5,825 nucleotides of DNA from Sphingomonadaceae bacterium (GTDB lineage Bacteria; Pseudomonadota; Alphaproteobacteria; Sphingomonadales; Sphingomonadaceae), in assembly GCA_019454625.1 (NCBI GenBank), contig JACFNY010000079.1:1-5825 (forward strand). Reading direction: 5' to 3'. The notes under the pieces were generated by a model that made no database searches, was not told the DNA's origin, and was given only the letters and a program-made list of their open reading frames with translations. Positions 1 through 5,825 of the stretch are shown in pieces; the stretch's first letter is position 1; every line of letters begins with the position of its first letter. The position numbers and the translations under genes were made by a program.

Positions 1-116
1 CGGCGGCGGCGCTCGGCGACAAGGAGACGCCGTGGCCTGATCCCTACCTCGCCGGGCGCGATCAGGCCTTCCGCCTCGCCGAGCGCGGGCCCGAGCAGAT
101 GACGGGCAAGGTATGA
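1..116 (+). CDS. C-terminal fragment, probable 2-aminobenzoyl-CoA monooxygenase/reductase-like protein
   Basis: Reading from base 3, an open frame of 37 codons ends at TGA 114-116; the start lies outside the window. The visible tail includes WPDPYLAGRDQAFRLAERG. From memory, an aromatic-rich 'WP-x-x-Y-L-x-G-(K/R)-x-Q' tail resembles the C-terminus of the old-yellow-enzyme-like FMN half of bifunctional salicylyl-CoA 5-hydroxylase or 2-aminobenzoyl-CoA monooxygenase/reductase proteins. Such an enzyme would hydroxylate and reduce the ring of 2-aminobenzoyl-CoA using FAD/FMN, NAD(P)H and oxygen in the cytoplasm. It is exactly the step missing between the ligase and the beta-oxidation-type genes downstream. 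Its stop overlaps the next start as ATGA, so it belongs to the same operon. That it is a real coding end is well supported; the product name rests on a short tail plus context, and another flavin oxidoreductase is possible. Confidence 0.55.
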   Translation, partial: AAALGDKETPWPDPYLAGRDQAFRLAERGPEQMTGKV

Positions 117-859
117 TCGCGGGGCGCACCGCACTCGTCACGGGCGGCGGCACCGGCGCAGGCCGGTCCATCGCGCTTGCGCTTGCGGGGCAAGGCGTCG
201 ACGTCGTCATCTGCGGCCGCCGCCTCGCGCCGCTGGAAACGGTCGCGGCGGAAAGCGCCCGCATTTCCGCCGTGCGGGCGGACGTGACCGACGAGTCCGC
301 GATGCGCGCGCTCCACGAGACGCACGGGCCGTTCGACATCGTCGTGGCGAATGCCGGCGCTGCCGAGAGCGCGCCCGCGCACAAGGTGACGCCGGCGGCC
401 TGGCAGGCGGCGCTCGCCGTGAACCTCACCGGCGCGTTCCTCACCGTGCAGCCCGCACTTGCGGCGATGGTGAAGCGCCGCGCCGGGCGGATCATCTTCA
501 TCGCCTCGACGGCGGGTCTCAAGGGCTATGCCTATGTCGCGCCCTACGTGGCGGCGAAGCACGGCGTCGTCGGACTGATGCGCGCGCTCGCCGCCGAGAC
601 GGCGAAGTCGGGCGTCACGGTCAATGCCGTGTGCCCGGGCTTCACGGAGACCGACCTCCTCGAAGAGTCGATCGCGCGCATCATGGCGACAACCGGCCGC
701 AGCCGCGAGGAGGCGCGCGCCAGCCTTGCCGCGACGAACCCGCAGGGCCGCTTCATCACGCCGGACGAGATCGCCGCGACCGTGCTCTGGCTCGCGAGCG
801 AGGGTGCGGCGTCGATCACCGGGCAGGCCATCTCGGTTTCGGGCGGCGAGACGTGGTGA
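113..859 (+). CDS. SDR-family NAD(P)-dependent dehydrogenase, probable 3-hydroxyacyl-CoA dehydrogenase role
   Basis: A 248-residue classical short-chain dehydrogenase with a single Rossmann domain, the usual length for the family. The cofactor glycine motif TGGGTGAG is at residues 10-17 and the structural NAG at 80-82. The complete catalytic tetrad is N104, S132, Y145 and K149 (YVAAK). D57 lies in the usual adenine-contacting ADVTD segment. Basic R37 and R38 follow the second beta-strand, and R18 sits in the glycine loop; by the family rule this leans towards NADP(H), but that is inference. The C-terminal SGGETW replaces the common 'DGG' end. ATG 113 overlaps the upstream stop (ATGA), and the glycine motif starts at residue 10, as expected for a correct N-terminus. 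No strong Shine-Dalgarno precedes it, so translation is probably coupled. Among CoA-ester genes the likely job is oxidation of a 3-hydroxyacyl-CoA intermediate of ring degradation; a 3-oxoacyl reductase (FabG-like) activity cannot be excluded from sequence. Confidence 0.93.
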   Translation: MIAGRTALVTGGGTGAGRSIALALAGQGVDVVICGRRLAPLETVAAESARISAVRADVTDESAMRALHETHGPFDIVVANAGAAESAPAHKVTPAAWQAALAVNLTGAFLTVQPALAAMVKRRAGRIIFIASTAGLKGYAYVAPYVAAKHGVVGLMRALAAETAKSGVTVNAVCPGFTETDLLEESIARIMATTGRSREEARASLAATNPQGRFITPDEIAATVLWLASEGAASITGQAISVSGGETW

Positions 860-1317
860 GCGCGCCGATCACGTCTGCGGACGGCAAGGGGCGGCTGCGC
901 CTGTGGCTGCGCCTGCTCCGCGCGACACGGCTCATCGAGGCGGAGCTGCGCGAGCGGCTGAAGGCCGAGTTCGACACGACGCTGCCGCGCTTTGACGTCA
1001 TGGCGGCACTGTACCGCGCGCCGGACGGCATGATGATGGGCGAGATTTCGCGCTTCCTGCTGGTTTCCAACGGCAACGTCACCGGCATCGTCGACCGGCT
1101 GGTCTCGGACGGCCTCGTCGCGCGCGCGGCGCGGGACGGCGATCGCCGCGCCTTCATCGTCAGGCTGACGGAGGCGGGTGCCGCGCAGTTCAAGGCGATG
1201 GCAGCGGCGCACGAGCGCTGGATCGACGCGCTGCTCGCCGATGTCGATCCGGACGAAGCCGCGCATCTGGCGGGCACACTCAGGACATTCCAGAGCAAGT
1301 GGGAGGGCGGACATTGA
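856..1317 (+). CDS. MarR-family transcriptional regulator
   Basis: A 153-residue protein of typical MarR length, read from GTG 856. That start overlaps the SDR stop as GTGA; longer in-frame starts would run deep into the SDR gene and are not credible. A long basic N-terminal helix (about 11-38) is the expected dimerisation region. The winged helix-turn-helix covers about 56-105: the GEISRFLL helix, the recognition helix [12 protein letters not shown] (71-82), and the wing with DGDRR at 94-98, followed by the conserved L-T-x-x-G (LTEAG). A C-terminal helical part (about 107-149) completes the dimer. Many MarR proteins in aromatic-degradation clusters are repressors released by an aromatic acid or its CoA thioester. 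I infer that role here, with 2-aminobenzoate or 2-aminobenzoyl-CoA as plausible ligands. The gene sits inside the operon with no promoter space of its own, so it would be made together with the enzymes. The operator is not in this window. Confidence 0.93.
   Translation: MSAPITSADGKGRLRLWLRLLRATRLIEAELRERLKAEFDTTLPRFDVMAALYRAPDGMMMGEISRFLLVSNGNVTGIVDRLVSDGLVARAARDGDRRAFIVRLTEAGAAQFKAMAAAHERWIDALLADVDPDEAAHLAGTLRTFQSKWEGGH
1302..1307 (+). promoter_or_regulatory. Ribosome binding site deciding a TTG start
   Basis: GGAGGG lies 6 nt before TTG 1314, an ideal distance. The next in-frame ATG (1323) would be 15 nt away, and the upstream in-frame GTG (1299) would precede this site altogether. It therefore favours TTG 1314 as the start of the crotonase-fold gene, giving the same 4-nt stop/start overlap seen at its neighbours. 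Confidence 0.6.
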
Positions 1318-2126
1318 CGCAGATGGCAGGATTGAAGCCGGCGCATTTCCTCTGGGAGGTCGAGGACCGCATCGCGCGCGTCCGGCTCGACCGGCCCGAG
1401 CGCAAGAACCCGCTGACGTTCGAGTCCTATGCCGAGCTTCGCGACACGTTCCGCGCGCTCGTTTACGCCGATGACGTCGACGCGGTGGCGTTCCTGCCGA
1501 ACGGCGGCAATTTCTGCTCGGGCGGCGACGTGCACGACATCATCGGGCCGCTGGTCGCGATGGACATGAAGCAGCTTCTCGCCTTCACGCGCATGACCGG
1601 CGATCTCGTGAAGGCGATGATCCATTGCGGCAAGCCGATCATCGCGGCGGTGAACGGCGTTGCGGTGGGTGCGGGCGCGATCATCACGATGGCGTCGGAC
1701 ATCCGCATCGCGACGCCGCAAGCGAAGACGGCGTTCCTGTTCACGCGCGTCGGCCTTGCCGGGTGCGACATGGGCGCGTGCGCGGTGCTGCCGCGCATCA
1801 TCGGGCAGGGCCGGGCGGCGGAGCTGCTCTACACCGGCCGCACGATGAGCGCCGAGGAAGGCGAGCGCTGGGGCTATTACAACCGGCTGGTCGCGGCGGA
1901 CGCGCTGGAGGCGGATGCGCTGGAGATCGCGCGCCGCATCGTTGCCGGGCCGACCTTCGCGCACGGCATCACCAAGACGCAGCTCAATCAGGAATGGTCG
2001 ATGAGCCTCGATCAGGCCATCGAGTCCGAGGCGCAGGCGCAGGCGATCTGTATGCAGACGCGGGACTTCGAGCGCGCCTACCGCGCGTTCGTGGCGAAGC
2101 AGACGCCGGTGTTCGAGGGCGACTGA
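1314..2126 (+). CDS. Enoyl-CoA hydratase/isomerase (crotonase) family protein with altered active site
   Basis: A 270-residue crotonase-fold protein counted from TTG 1314. This start overlaps the MarR stop as TTGA and is 6 nt behind GGAGGG; GTG 1299 (275 aa) and ATG 1323 (267 aa) are alternatives. The N-terminal strand/turn holds [12 protein letters not shown] (23-34). The first oxyanion-hole segment is NFCSGGDV (66-73), and the second lies in NGVAVGAGA (114-122). The usual family tail follows. Both glutamates of classical enoyl-CoA hydratase (rat E144 and E164) appear replaced, by I123 and R145. The segment [10 protein letters not shown] (147-156) instead offers D152, close to the aspartate used by dienoyl-CoA or PaaG-like isomerases. 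CoA-ester binding is therefore likely, but simple water addition is doubtful. Possible reactions are double-bond shift, ring hydrolysis or another step on the alicyclic CoA ester from anthranilate. It sits directly before the acyl-CoA dehydrogenase, supporting a joint beta-oxidation-like job. Confidence 0.92.
   Translation: MTQMAGLKPAHFLWEVEDRIARVRLDRPERKNPLTFESYAELRDTFRALVYADDVDAVAFLPNGGNFCSGGDVHDIIGPLVAMDMKQLLAFTRMTGDLVKAMIHCGKPIIAAVNGVAVGAGAIITMASDIRIATPQAKTAFLFTRVGLAGCDMGACAVLPRIIGQGRAAELLYTGRTMSAEEGERWGYYNRLVAADALEADALEIARRIVAGPTFAHGITKTQLNQEWSMSLDQAIESEAQAQAICMQTRDFERAYRAFVAKQTPVFEGD
2115..2119 (+). promoter_or_regulatory. Ribosome binding site of the acyl-CoA dehydrogenase gene
   Basis: GAGGG inside the last codons of the crotonase gene lies 6 nt before ATG 2126. 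It supports that start within the TGATG overlap and argues against the longer open frame that extends upstream to 1625. Confidence 0.55.
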
Positions 2127-3277
2127 TGGCGGACCGCAGCTTCCTCGACTGGCCGTTCTTCGAAGACCGCCACCGCGACCATGCCGAGCGGCTGGAGGCG
2201 TGGTGCCGCGCGCACCTCCCCGTCGATCACGGCGACGTCGACGCCGCCTGCCGCCGCCTCGTCGCCATGCTCGGCGAGGGCGGCTGGCTGCTGCCGACGG
2301 CGGTCGATCCCGACGCGCCCGCGCCGCTCGACGTGCGCACGCTCTGCATCACGCGCGAGACGCTGGCGCGCCACGACGGCCTCGCCGATTTCGCTTTCGC
2401 GATGCAGGGCCTCGGCACCGGCACGATCAGCCTGTTCGGGGATGCCAACCATCGCGAGTGGCTGCGGAAGACGCGCAGCGGAAAGGCGCTCTCCGCCTTC
2501 GCGCTCTCGGAGCCGCGCTCGGGCTCGGACGTCGCCAACATGGACATGACCGCCCTCCGCGACGGTAGCGGCTATGTGCTCTCCGGCGAGAAGACGTGGA
2601 TTTCGAACGGCGGCATCGCGGACGTCTACACGGTGTTCGCGCGCACGGGCGAGGCGCCGGGCGCGAAGGGCATCTCCGCGTTCGTGGTTCCCGCCGACGC
2701 GCCGGGGCTGGAGATCGCCGAGCGGATCGACGTGATCGCGCCGCATCCGCTCGCGCGGCTGCGCTTCGACGACGTGCGCGTGCCCGCCTCGGCGATGGTC
2801 GGGAAGCCGGGTGAGGGCTTCCGCATCGCCATGTCGGTGCTCGACGTGTTCCGTTCGACCGTGGGCGCGGCCGCACTCGGCTTCGCGCGGCGCGCGCTCG
2901 AAGAAAGTATCCGCCGCACGGGCGAGCGCACGTTGTTCGGTGCGCCGCTGTTCGATCTCCAGATGGTGCAGGGCCACATCGCGGACATGGCGCTCGACGT
3001 CGATGCCGCCGCGCTGCTCGTCTACCGCGCCGCGTGGACCAAGGACATGGGTGCGCCGCGCGTGACGCGCGAGGCGGCGATGGCGAAGCTCTACGCCACC
3101 GACCGCGCACAAGAGGTGATCGACAAGGCGGTGCAGCTTCACGGCGGGGACGGGGTGCGCCACGGCCACATCGTCGAGAGCCTGTACCGGGAGATCCGGG
3201 CGCTTCGCATCTACGAGGGCGCATCGGACGTACAGAAGGTGGTGATCGCGCGTCAGGTGATGGGAGGTGGGGCATGA
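2126..3277 (+). CDS. Acyl-CoA dehydrogenase family protein
   Basis: A 383-residue FAD-dependent acyl-CoA dehydrogenase, close to the usual 380-400. An N-terminal helical domain spans about 1-120. The flavin/substrate segment [12 protein letters not shown] (124-135) matches the family pattern F-x-L-(T/S)-E-P-x-x-G-S-D. The middle beta-domain carries TWISNGG (157-163). The C-terminal helical domain includes [12 protein letters not shown] (268-279) for FAD contact at the dimer interface and QLHGGDGV (337-344). The signature YEGASDVQ (363-370) contains E364, the expected catalytic base. ATG 2126 shares one base with the previous stop (TGATG) and has GAGGG 6 nt upstream. The enzyme would introduce a double bond alpha-beta to a CoA thioester and pass electrons to ETF. 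With ligase, crotonase and SDR neighbours, its substrate is probably an alicyclic or ring-opened CoA ester from 2-aminobenzoyl-CoA (inference); exact substrate and chain preference cannot be read from sequence. Confidence 0.95.
   Translation: MADRSFLDWPFFEDRHRDHAERLEAWCRAHLPVDHGDVDAACRRLVAMLGEGGWLLPTAVDPDAPAPLDVRTLCITRETLARHDGLADFAFAMQGLGTGTISLFGDANHREWLRKTRSGKALSAFALSEPRSGSDVANMDMTALRDGSGYVLSGEKTWISNGGIADVYTVFARTGEAPGAKGISAFVVPADAPGLEIAERIDVIAPHPLARLRFDDVRVPASAMVGKPGEGFRIAMSVLDVFRSTVGAAALGFARRALEESIRRTGERTLFGAPLFDLQMVQGHIADMALDVDAAALLVYRAAWTKDMGAPRVTREAAMAKLYATDRAQEVIDKAVQLHGGDGVRHGHIVESLYREIRALRIYEGASDVQKVVIARQVMGGGA
3263..3267 (+). promoter_or_regulatory. Strong ribosome binding site of the aryl-CoA ligase gene
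   Basis: GGAGG, within GGGAGGTGGGG, lies 6 nt before ATG 3274. It is the clearest Shine-Dalgarno of the operon and fixes the ligase start, against the open frame that runs back to 3034 inside the dehydrogenase gene. It suggests the ligase is translated well in its own right and not only by coupling. Confidence 0.7.
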
Positions 3278-4902
3278 TTTTGGGGCCGTCGGCGCACGTC
3301 GATACGTTCACGCGGGACAACCTGCCGCCGTTCGAGGAATGGCCGGACCTGCTGCTGGATGGTTTCCAATACCCCGACTACCTGAACGCCGGCGTCGAAC
3401 TCACCGACGCGATGGTGGCGAGGGGCTTCGGCGACCACACCGCGCTGATCGGCAACGGACGGCGGCGCACCTACAAGGAGCTTGCCGACTGGTCGAACCG
3501 CATCGCGCACGCACTCGTCGAGGATTACGGCGTGAAGCCCGGCAACCGCGTGCTGATCCGCTCGGCGAACAACCCCGCGATGGTCGCCTGCTGGCTCGCC
3601 GCGACGAAGGCGGGCGCGGTCGTCGTCAACACCATGCCGATGCTGCGCGCGGGCGAGCTTTCGAAGATCGTCGACAAGGCGGAGATCGCCCTCGCGCTCT
3701 GCGACACGCGGCTGATGGACGAGATGGCGCTGTGCGCGAGGGACAGCCGCTTCCTGAAGGCTGTCGTCGGCTTCGACGGCACCGCCAACCACGATGCCGA
3801 GCTCGACCGCGCCGCGCTCGACAAGCCGGTGACGTTCGAGGCGGTGAAGACGGGCCGCGACGACGTTGCGCTGCTCGGCTTCACCTCGGGAACCACGGGC
3901 GAGCCCAAGGCGACGATGCACTTCCACCGCGACCTGCTCATCATCGCGGACGCCTATGCGAAGGAAGTGCTCGGCGTGCGCCCGGACGACATCTTCGTCG
4001 GCTCGCCGCCGCTCGCCTTCACCTTCGGTCTCGGCGGGCTCGCGATCTTCCCGCTGCGCTTCGGCGCGGCGGCGACGCTGCTGGAGCACGCCTCTCCGGC
4101 GAGCATGATCGAGATCATCGAGACCTACAGGGCGACGATCAGCTTCACCGCTCCGACCGCCTATCGCATGATGCTGGCGGCGTTCGACGAGGGCGCGGAC
4201 CTCTCCTCGCTCCGCATCGCCGTGTCGGCGGGCGAGACGCTGCCCGCGCCGGTGTTCGAGGACTGGGTGCGCAAGACCGGCAAGCCGATCCTCGACGGCA
4301 TCGGCGCGACCGAACTGCTGCACATCTTCATCTCGAACCGTCTCGACGACATGCACCCGGCCTGCACCGGGCGGCCGCTCACCGGCTATGAGGCGAAGAT
4401 CGTCGACGACGACATGAACGAGCTGCCGCGCGGCGAGGTCGGTCGGCTTGCGGTGCGCGGACCGGTCGGCTGCCGCTACCTCGCCGATACGCGCCAGCGG
4501 AACTACGTGAAGGGCGGCTGGAACCTCACCGGCGATTCCTTCACGCAGGACGCCGAAGGGCGCTTCCACTTCGCCGCGCGTTCCGACGACATGATCATCT
4601 CGGCGGGCTACAACATCGCCGGGCCGGAGGTGGAGGCGGCGCTGCTGAAGCACCCGCACGTGCTCGAATGCGCCGTGATCGGCATCGCCGACGAGGCGCG
4701 GGGCCAGATCGTCGAGGCGCATGTCGTGCTCGTCGAGGGTGTCGCGGCGGACGACGGCGTCGTCAAAGTGTTGCAGGACCATGTGAAGGCGACCATCGCG
4801 CCCTACAAGTATCCTCGTTCGGTGCGGTTCACGGCGGCGCTTCCCAAGACCGAGAGCGGCAAGATCCAGCGGTTCCGATTGAAGGCGGAAAGACAGGCAT
4901 GA
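3274..4902 (+). CDS. Aryl-CoA ligase (AMP-forming), probable 2-aminobenzoate-CoA ligase
   Basis: A 542-residue adenylate-forming (ANL) enzyme of the benzoate-CoA ligase family, full length. It would convert an aromatic acid, ATP and CoA to aryl-CoA, AMP and pyrophosphate in the cytoplasm. Motifs occur in order: phosphate loop TSGTTGEPK (204-212); APTAYRMML in the middle; GIGATELLH (342-350), the aryl-carboxylate/ATP segment; TGD with D421 for the ribose hydroxyls; hinge and A8 region [19 protein letters not shown] (436-454); and catalytic lysine K530 in [15 protein letters not shown] 3274 overlaps the previous stop (ATGA) and has a strong GGAGG 6 nt upstream. The gene directly downstream makes anthranilate, and beta-oxidation-type genes lie upstream, so 2-aminobenzoate is the most likely substrate. 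This also fits my recollection of Azoarcus 2-aminobenzoate-CoA ligases of similar length. Benzoate or another substituted benzoate remains possible, since substrate choice is not fixed by the motifs. Confidence 0.93.
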   Translation: MILGPSAHVDTFTRDNLPPFEEWPDLLLDGFQYPDYLNAGVELTDAMVARGFGDHTALIGNGRRRTYKELADWSNRIAHALVEDYGVKPGNRVLIRSANNPAMVACWLAATKAGAVVVNTMPMLRAGELSKIVDKAEIALALCDTRLMDEMALCARDSRFLKAVVGFDGTANHDAELDRAALDKPVTFEAVKTGRDDVALLGFTSGTTGEPKATMHFHRDLLIIADAYAKEVLGVRPDDIFVGSPPLAFTFGLGGLAIFPLRFGAAATLLEHASPASMIEIIETYRATISFTAPTAYRMMLAAFDEGADLSSLRIAVSAGETLPAPVFEDWVRKTGKPILDGIGATELLHIFISNRLDDMHPACTGRPLTGYEAKIVDDDMNELPRGEVGRLAVRGPVGCRYLADTRQRNYVKGGWNLTGDSFTQDAEGRFHFAARSDDMIISAGYNIAGPEVEAALLKHPHVLECAVIGIADEARGQIVEAHVVLVEGVAADDGVVKVLQDHVKATIAPYKYPRSVRFTAALPKTESGKIQRFRLKAERQA

Positions 4903-5825
4903 CCGATTTCAGCGTGACGCGCGCGAAGTTCCACATCCCCGAAGGCGTCATCTACCTCGACGGCAACTCGCTCGGGCCGCTGCCGATCGCCGCGAAGGCG
5001 CGTGCGGCGAAGGTGATCGGGGAGGAATGGGGCGGCGAGCTCATCAGGGGCTGGAACACGGCGGGATGGATGGTGCAGCCCCGCAAGGTCGGCGACCGCG
5101 TCGCCCGGCTGATCGGGGCGCCCGAGGGCAGCGTCGTGATGGGCGACACGCTGTCGATCAAGGTCTACCAGGCACTCGCCTCGGCGCTCGAAATGCGTTC
5201 CGACCGGCGCGTCATCGTGTCGGACAGCGGCAATTTCCCCACCGACCTCTACATGGCGCAGGGCCTCATCCGTTCGCTGGGGCAGGTGCATGAACTGAAG
5301 GTCGTCGAGCCCGAAGCCGTGGAAGCCGCGATCGACGAGAGCGTCGCCGTGCTGATGATCACCGAGGTCGACTACCGCACCGGCCGCCTGCACGACATGG
5401 CGAAGCTGACCGCGAAGGCGCACGCAGCGGGCGCACTGACGATCTGGGACCTCGCGCACTCGGCGGGTGCGATTCCCGTCGATGTGAAGGGCGCGGGCGC
5501 GGACTTCGCGGTCGGCTGCACCTACAAGTACCTGAACGGCGGCCCCGGTGCGCCCGCGTTCATCTATGTCGCGGCCGAACACGCCGATGTCGCGCGCCCG
5601 GCGCTCTCCGGCTGGATGGGGCACGAAGCACCGTTCGCCTTCGTGTCGGATTATCGCCCCGGTTCCGGCATCGAGCGGATGCGCGTCGGCACGCCGCCGA
5701 TCATCGCGCTCGCCGTGCTCGACGCCGCGCTCGATGCGTGGGAAGGCGTCGACATGGCGGACGTGCGCCGCAAGTCGGTCGAACTGTCGGAACTCTTCAT
5801 CCGCGAAGTCGAGGCGCGCTGCCCC
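4899..5825 (+). CDS. kynU: Kynureninase (N-terminal 309 residues, cut by window end)
   Basis: The frame stays open from ATG 4899 to the last base, giving 309 residues. Bacterial kynureninases are about 416, so roughly 100 C-terminal residues lie outside. This PLP enzyme of aspartate-aminotransferase fold cleaves L-kynurenine to anthranilate and L-alanine. The signature pieces are all present: YLDGNSLGPLP (19-29), DSGNFPTD (109-116), WDLAHSAG (183-190) with D184 and H187, TYKYLNGGPG (208-217) with Y209 and Schiff-base K210, SGWMGH (237-242) with W239, and RVGTPPI (262-268). K210, Y209, D184 and W239 each sit 17 residues before the Pseudomonas fluorescens counterparts (K227, Y226, D201, W256), which supports correct reading and start. 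ATG 4899 overlaps the ligase stop (ATGA), and only a weak purine stretch precedes it, so coupling is likely. The product is the presumed substrate of the ligase. Tryptophan 2,3-dioxygenase or kynurenine formamidase may follow downstream. Confidence 0.97.
   Translation, partial: MTDFSVTRAKFHIPEGVIYLDGNSLGPLPIAAKARAAKVIGEEWGGELIRGWNTAGWMVQPRKVGDRVARLIGAPEGSVVMGDTLSIKVYQALASALEMRSDRRVIVSDSGNFPTDLYMAQGLIRSLGQVHELKVVEPEAVEAAIDESVAVLMITEVDYRTGRLHDMAKLTAKAHAAGALTIWDLAHSAGAIPVDVKGAGADFAVGCTYKYLNGGPGAPAFIYVAAEHADVARPALSGWMGHEAPFAFVSDYRPGSGIERMRVGTPPIIALAVLDAALDAWEGVDMADVRRKSVELSELFIREVEARCP

Noticed and set aside
631..855. Upstream extension of the MarR frame into the SDR gene
   Set aside because: It lies over conserved SDR sequence and would give an unusually long MarR protein. 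GTG 856 gives the normal length and a GTGA overlap.
1625..2125. Upstream extension of the acyl-CoA dehydrogenase frame into the crotonase gene
   Set aside because: It is an alternative-frame reading of conserved crotonase sequence. ATG 2126 has GAGGG 6 nt upstream and begins the normal N-terminal domain.
3034..3273. Upstream extension of the ligase reading frame into the acyl-CoA dehydrogenase gene
   Set aside because: The extension reads as low-complexity Arg/Gly sequence and overlaps the conserved C-terminus of the dehydrogenase, including its catalytic-base region. ATG 3274 has a strong ribosome binding site.
3253..4782. A 509-codon open frame on the minus strand opposite the ligase gene, and similar long minus-strand frames at 816-1964 and 2078-3169
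   Set aside because: The peptides are rich in Arg, Ala, His and Val with no recognisable motif and mirror genuine genes. Long antisense frames are expected in GC-rich coding DNA, where stop codons are rare.
4803..5624. Minus-strand 273-codon frame opposite kynureninase
   Set aside because: The plus-strand frame carries every kynureninase signature, including Y209-K210; the opposite frame shows no domain.
1..5825. Promoters, MarR operators, terminators, tRNA genes, insertion sequences or CRISPR repeats
   Set aside because: There is no non-coding stretch. I saw no direct-repeat array, no terminal inverted repeats and no hairpin followed by a T-run. Short GC-rich palindromes inside genes are expected by chance at this composition.

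Overview
The window is a GC-rich (roughly two-thirds G+C by eye), fully coding piece of bacterial chromosome with a strong GCG/CGC/CTC codon preference. This fits a high-GC proteobacterium, most likely an alphaproteobacterium; I infer this from codon style and gene content only. Every real gene lies on the + strand. No RNA gene, mobile element, CRISPR array, terminator or intergenic gap is visible.

Layout: (1) the last 37 codons of an upstream gene (1-116), whose tail resembles the flavin reductase-like end of a bifunctional aryl-CoA monooxygenase/reductase; (2) a short-chain dehydrogenase (113-859); (3) a MarR-family regulator (856-1317); (4) an enoyl-CoA hydratase/isomerase-fold protein (1314-2126); (5) an acyl-CoA dehydrogenase (2126-3277); (6) an AMP-forming aryl-CoA ligase of the benzoate/2-aminobenzoate type (3274-4902); (7) kynureninase, truncated by the window end (4899-5825). 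All six junctions overlap: five by 4 nt (ATGA, GTGA or TTGA) and one by 1 nt (TGATG). The set is therefore almost certainly one translationally coupled operon.

Reading of the pathway: kynureninase releases anthranilate (2-aminobenzoate) from kynurenine. The ligase would activate it to 2-aminobenzoyl-CoA. The upstream monooxygenase/reductase, if the tail is correctly read, would dearomatise the ring. The crotonase-fold enzyme, acyl-CoA dehydrogenase and short-chain dehydrogenase would then run beta-oxidation-like steps on the alicyclic CoA ester. This matches the aerobic 2-aminobenzoyl-CoA route known from Azoarcus evansii, here joined in one transcription unit to the kynurenine branch of tryptophan breakdown. 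The MarR protein is the natural candidate for a CoA-thioester- or aromatic-responsive repressor. The kynureninase and ligase-fold assignments are strong. Ligase substrate, SDR role and upstream gene identity are inferred mainly from context.

The system is not wholly new. The points most worth attention are the kynurenine-to-anthranilyl-CoA operon fusion, a crotonase homologue lacking both canonical catalytic glutamates, and the uninterrupted chain of start/stop overlaps.
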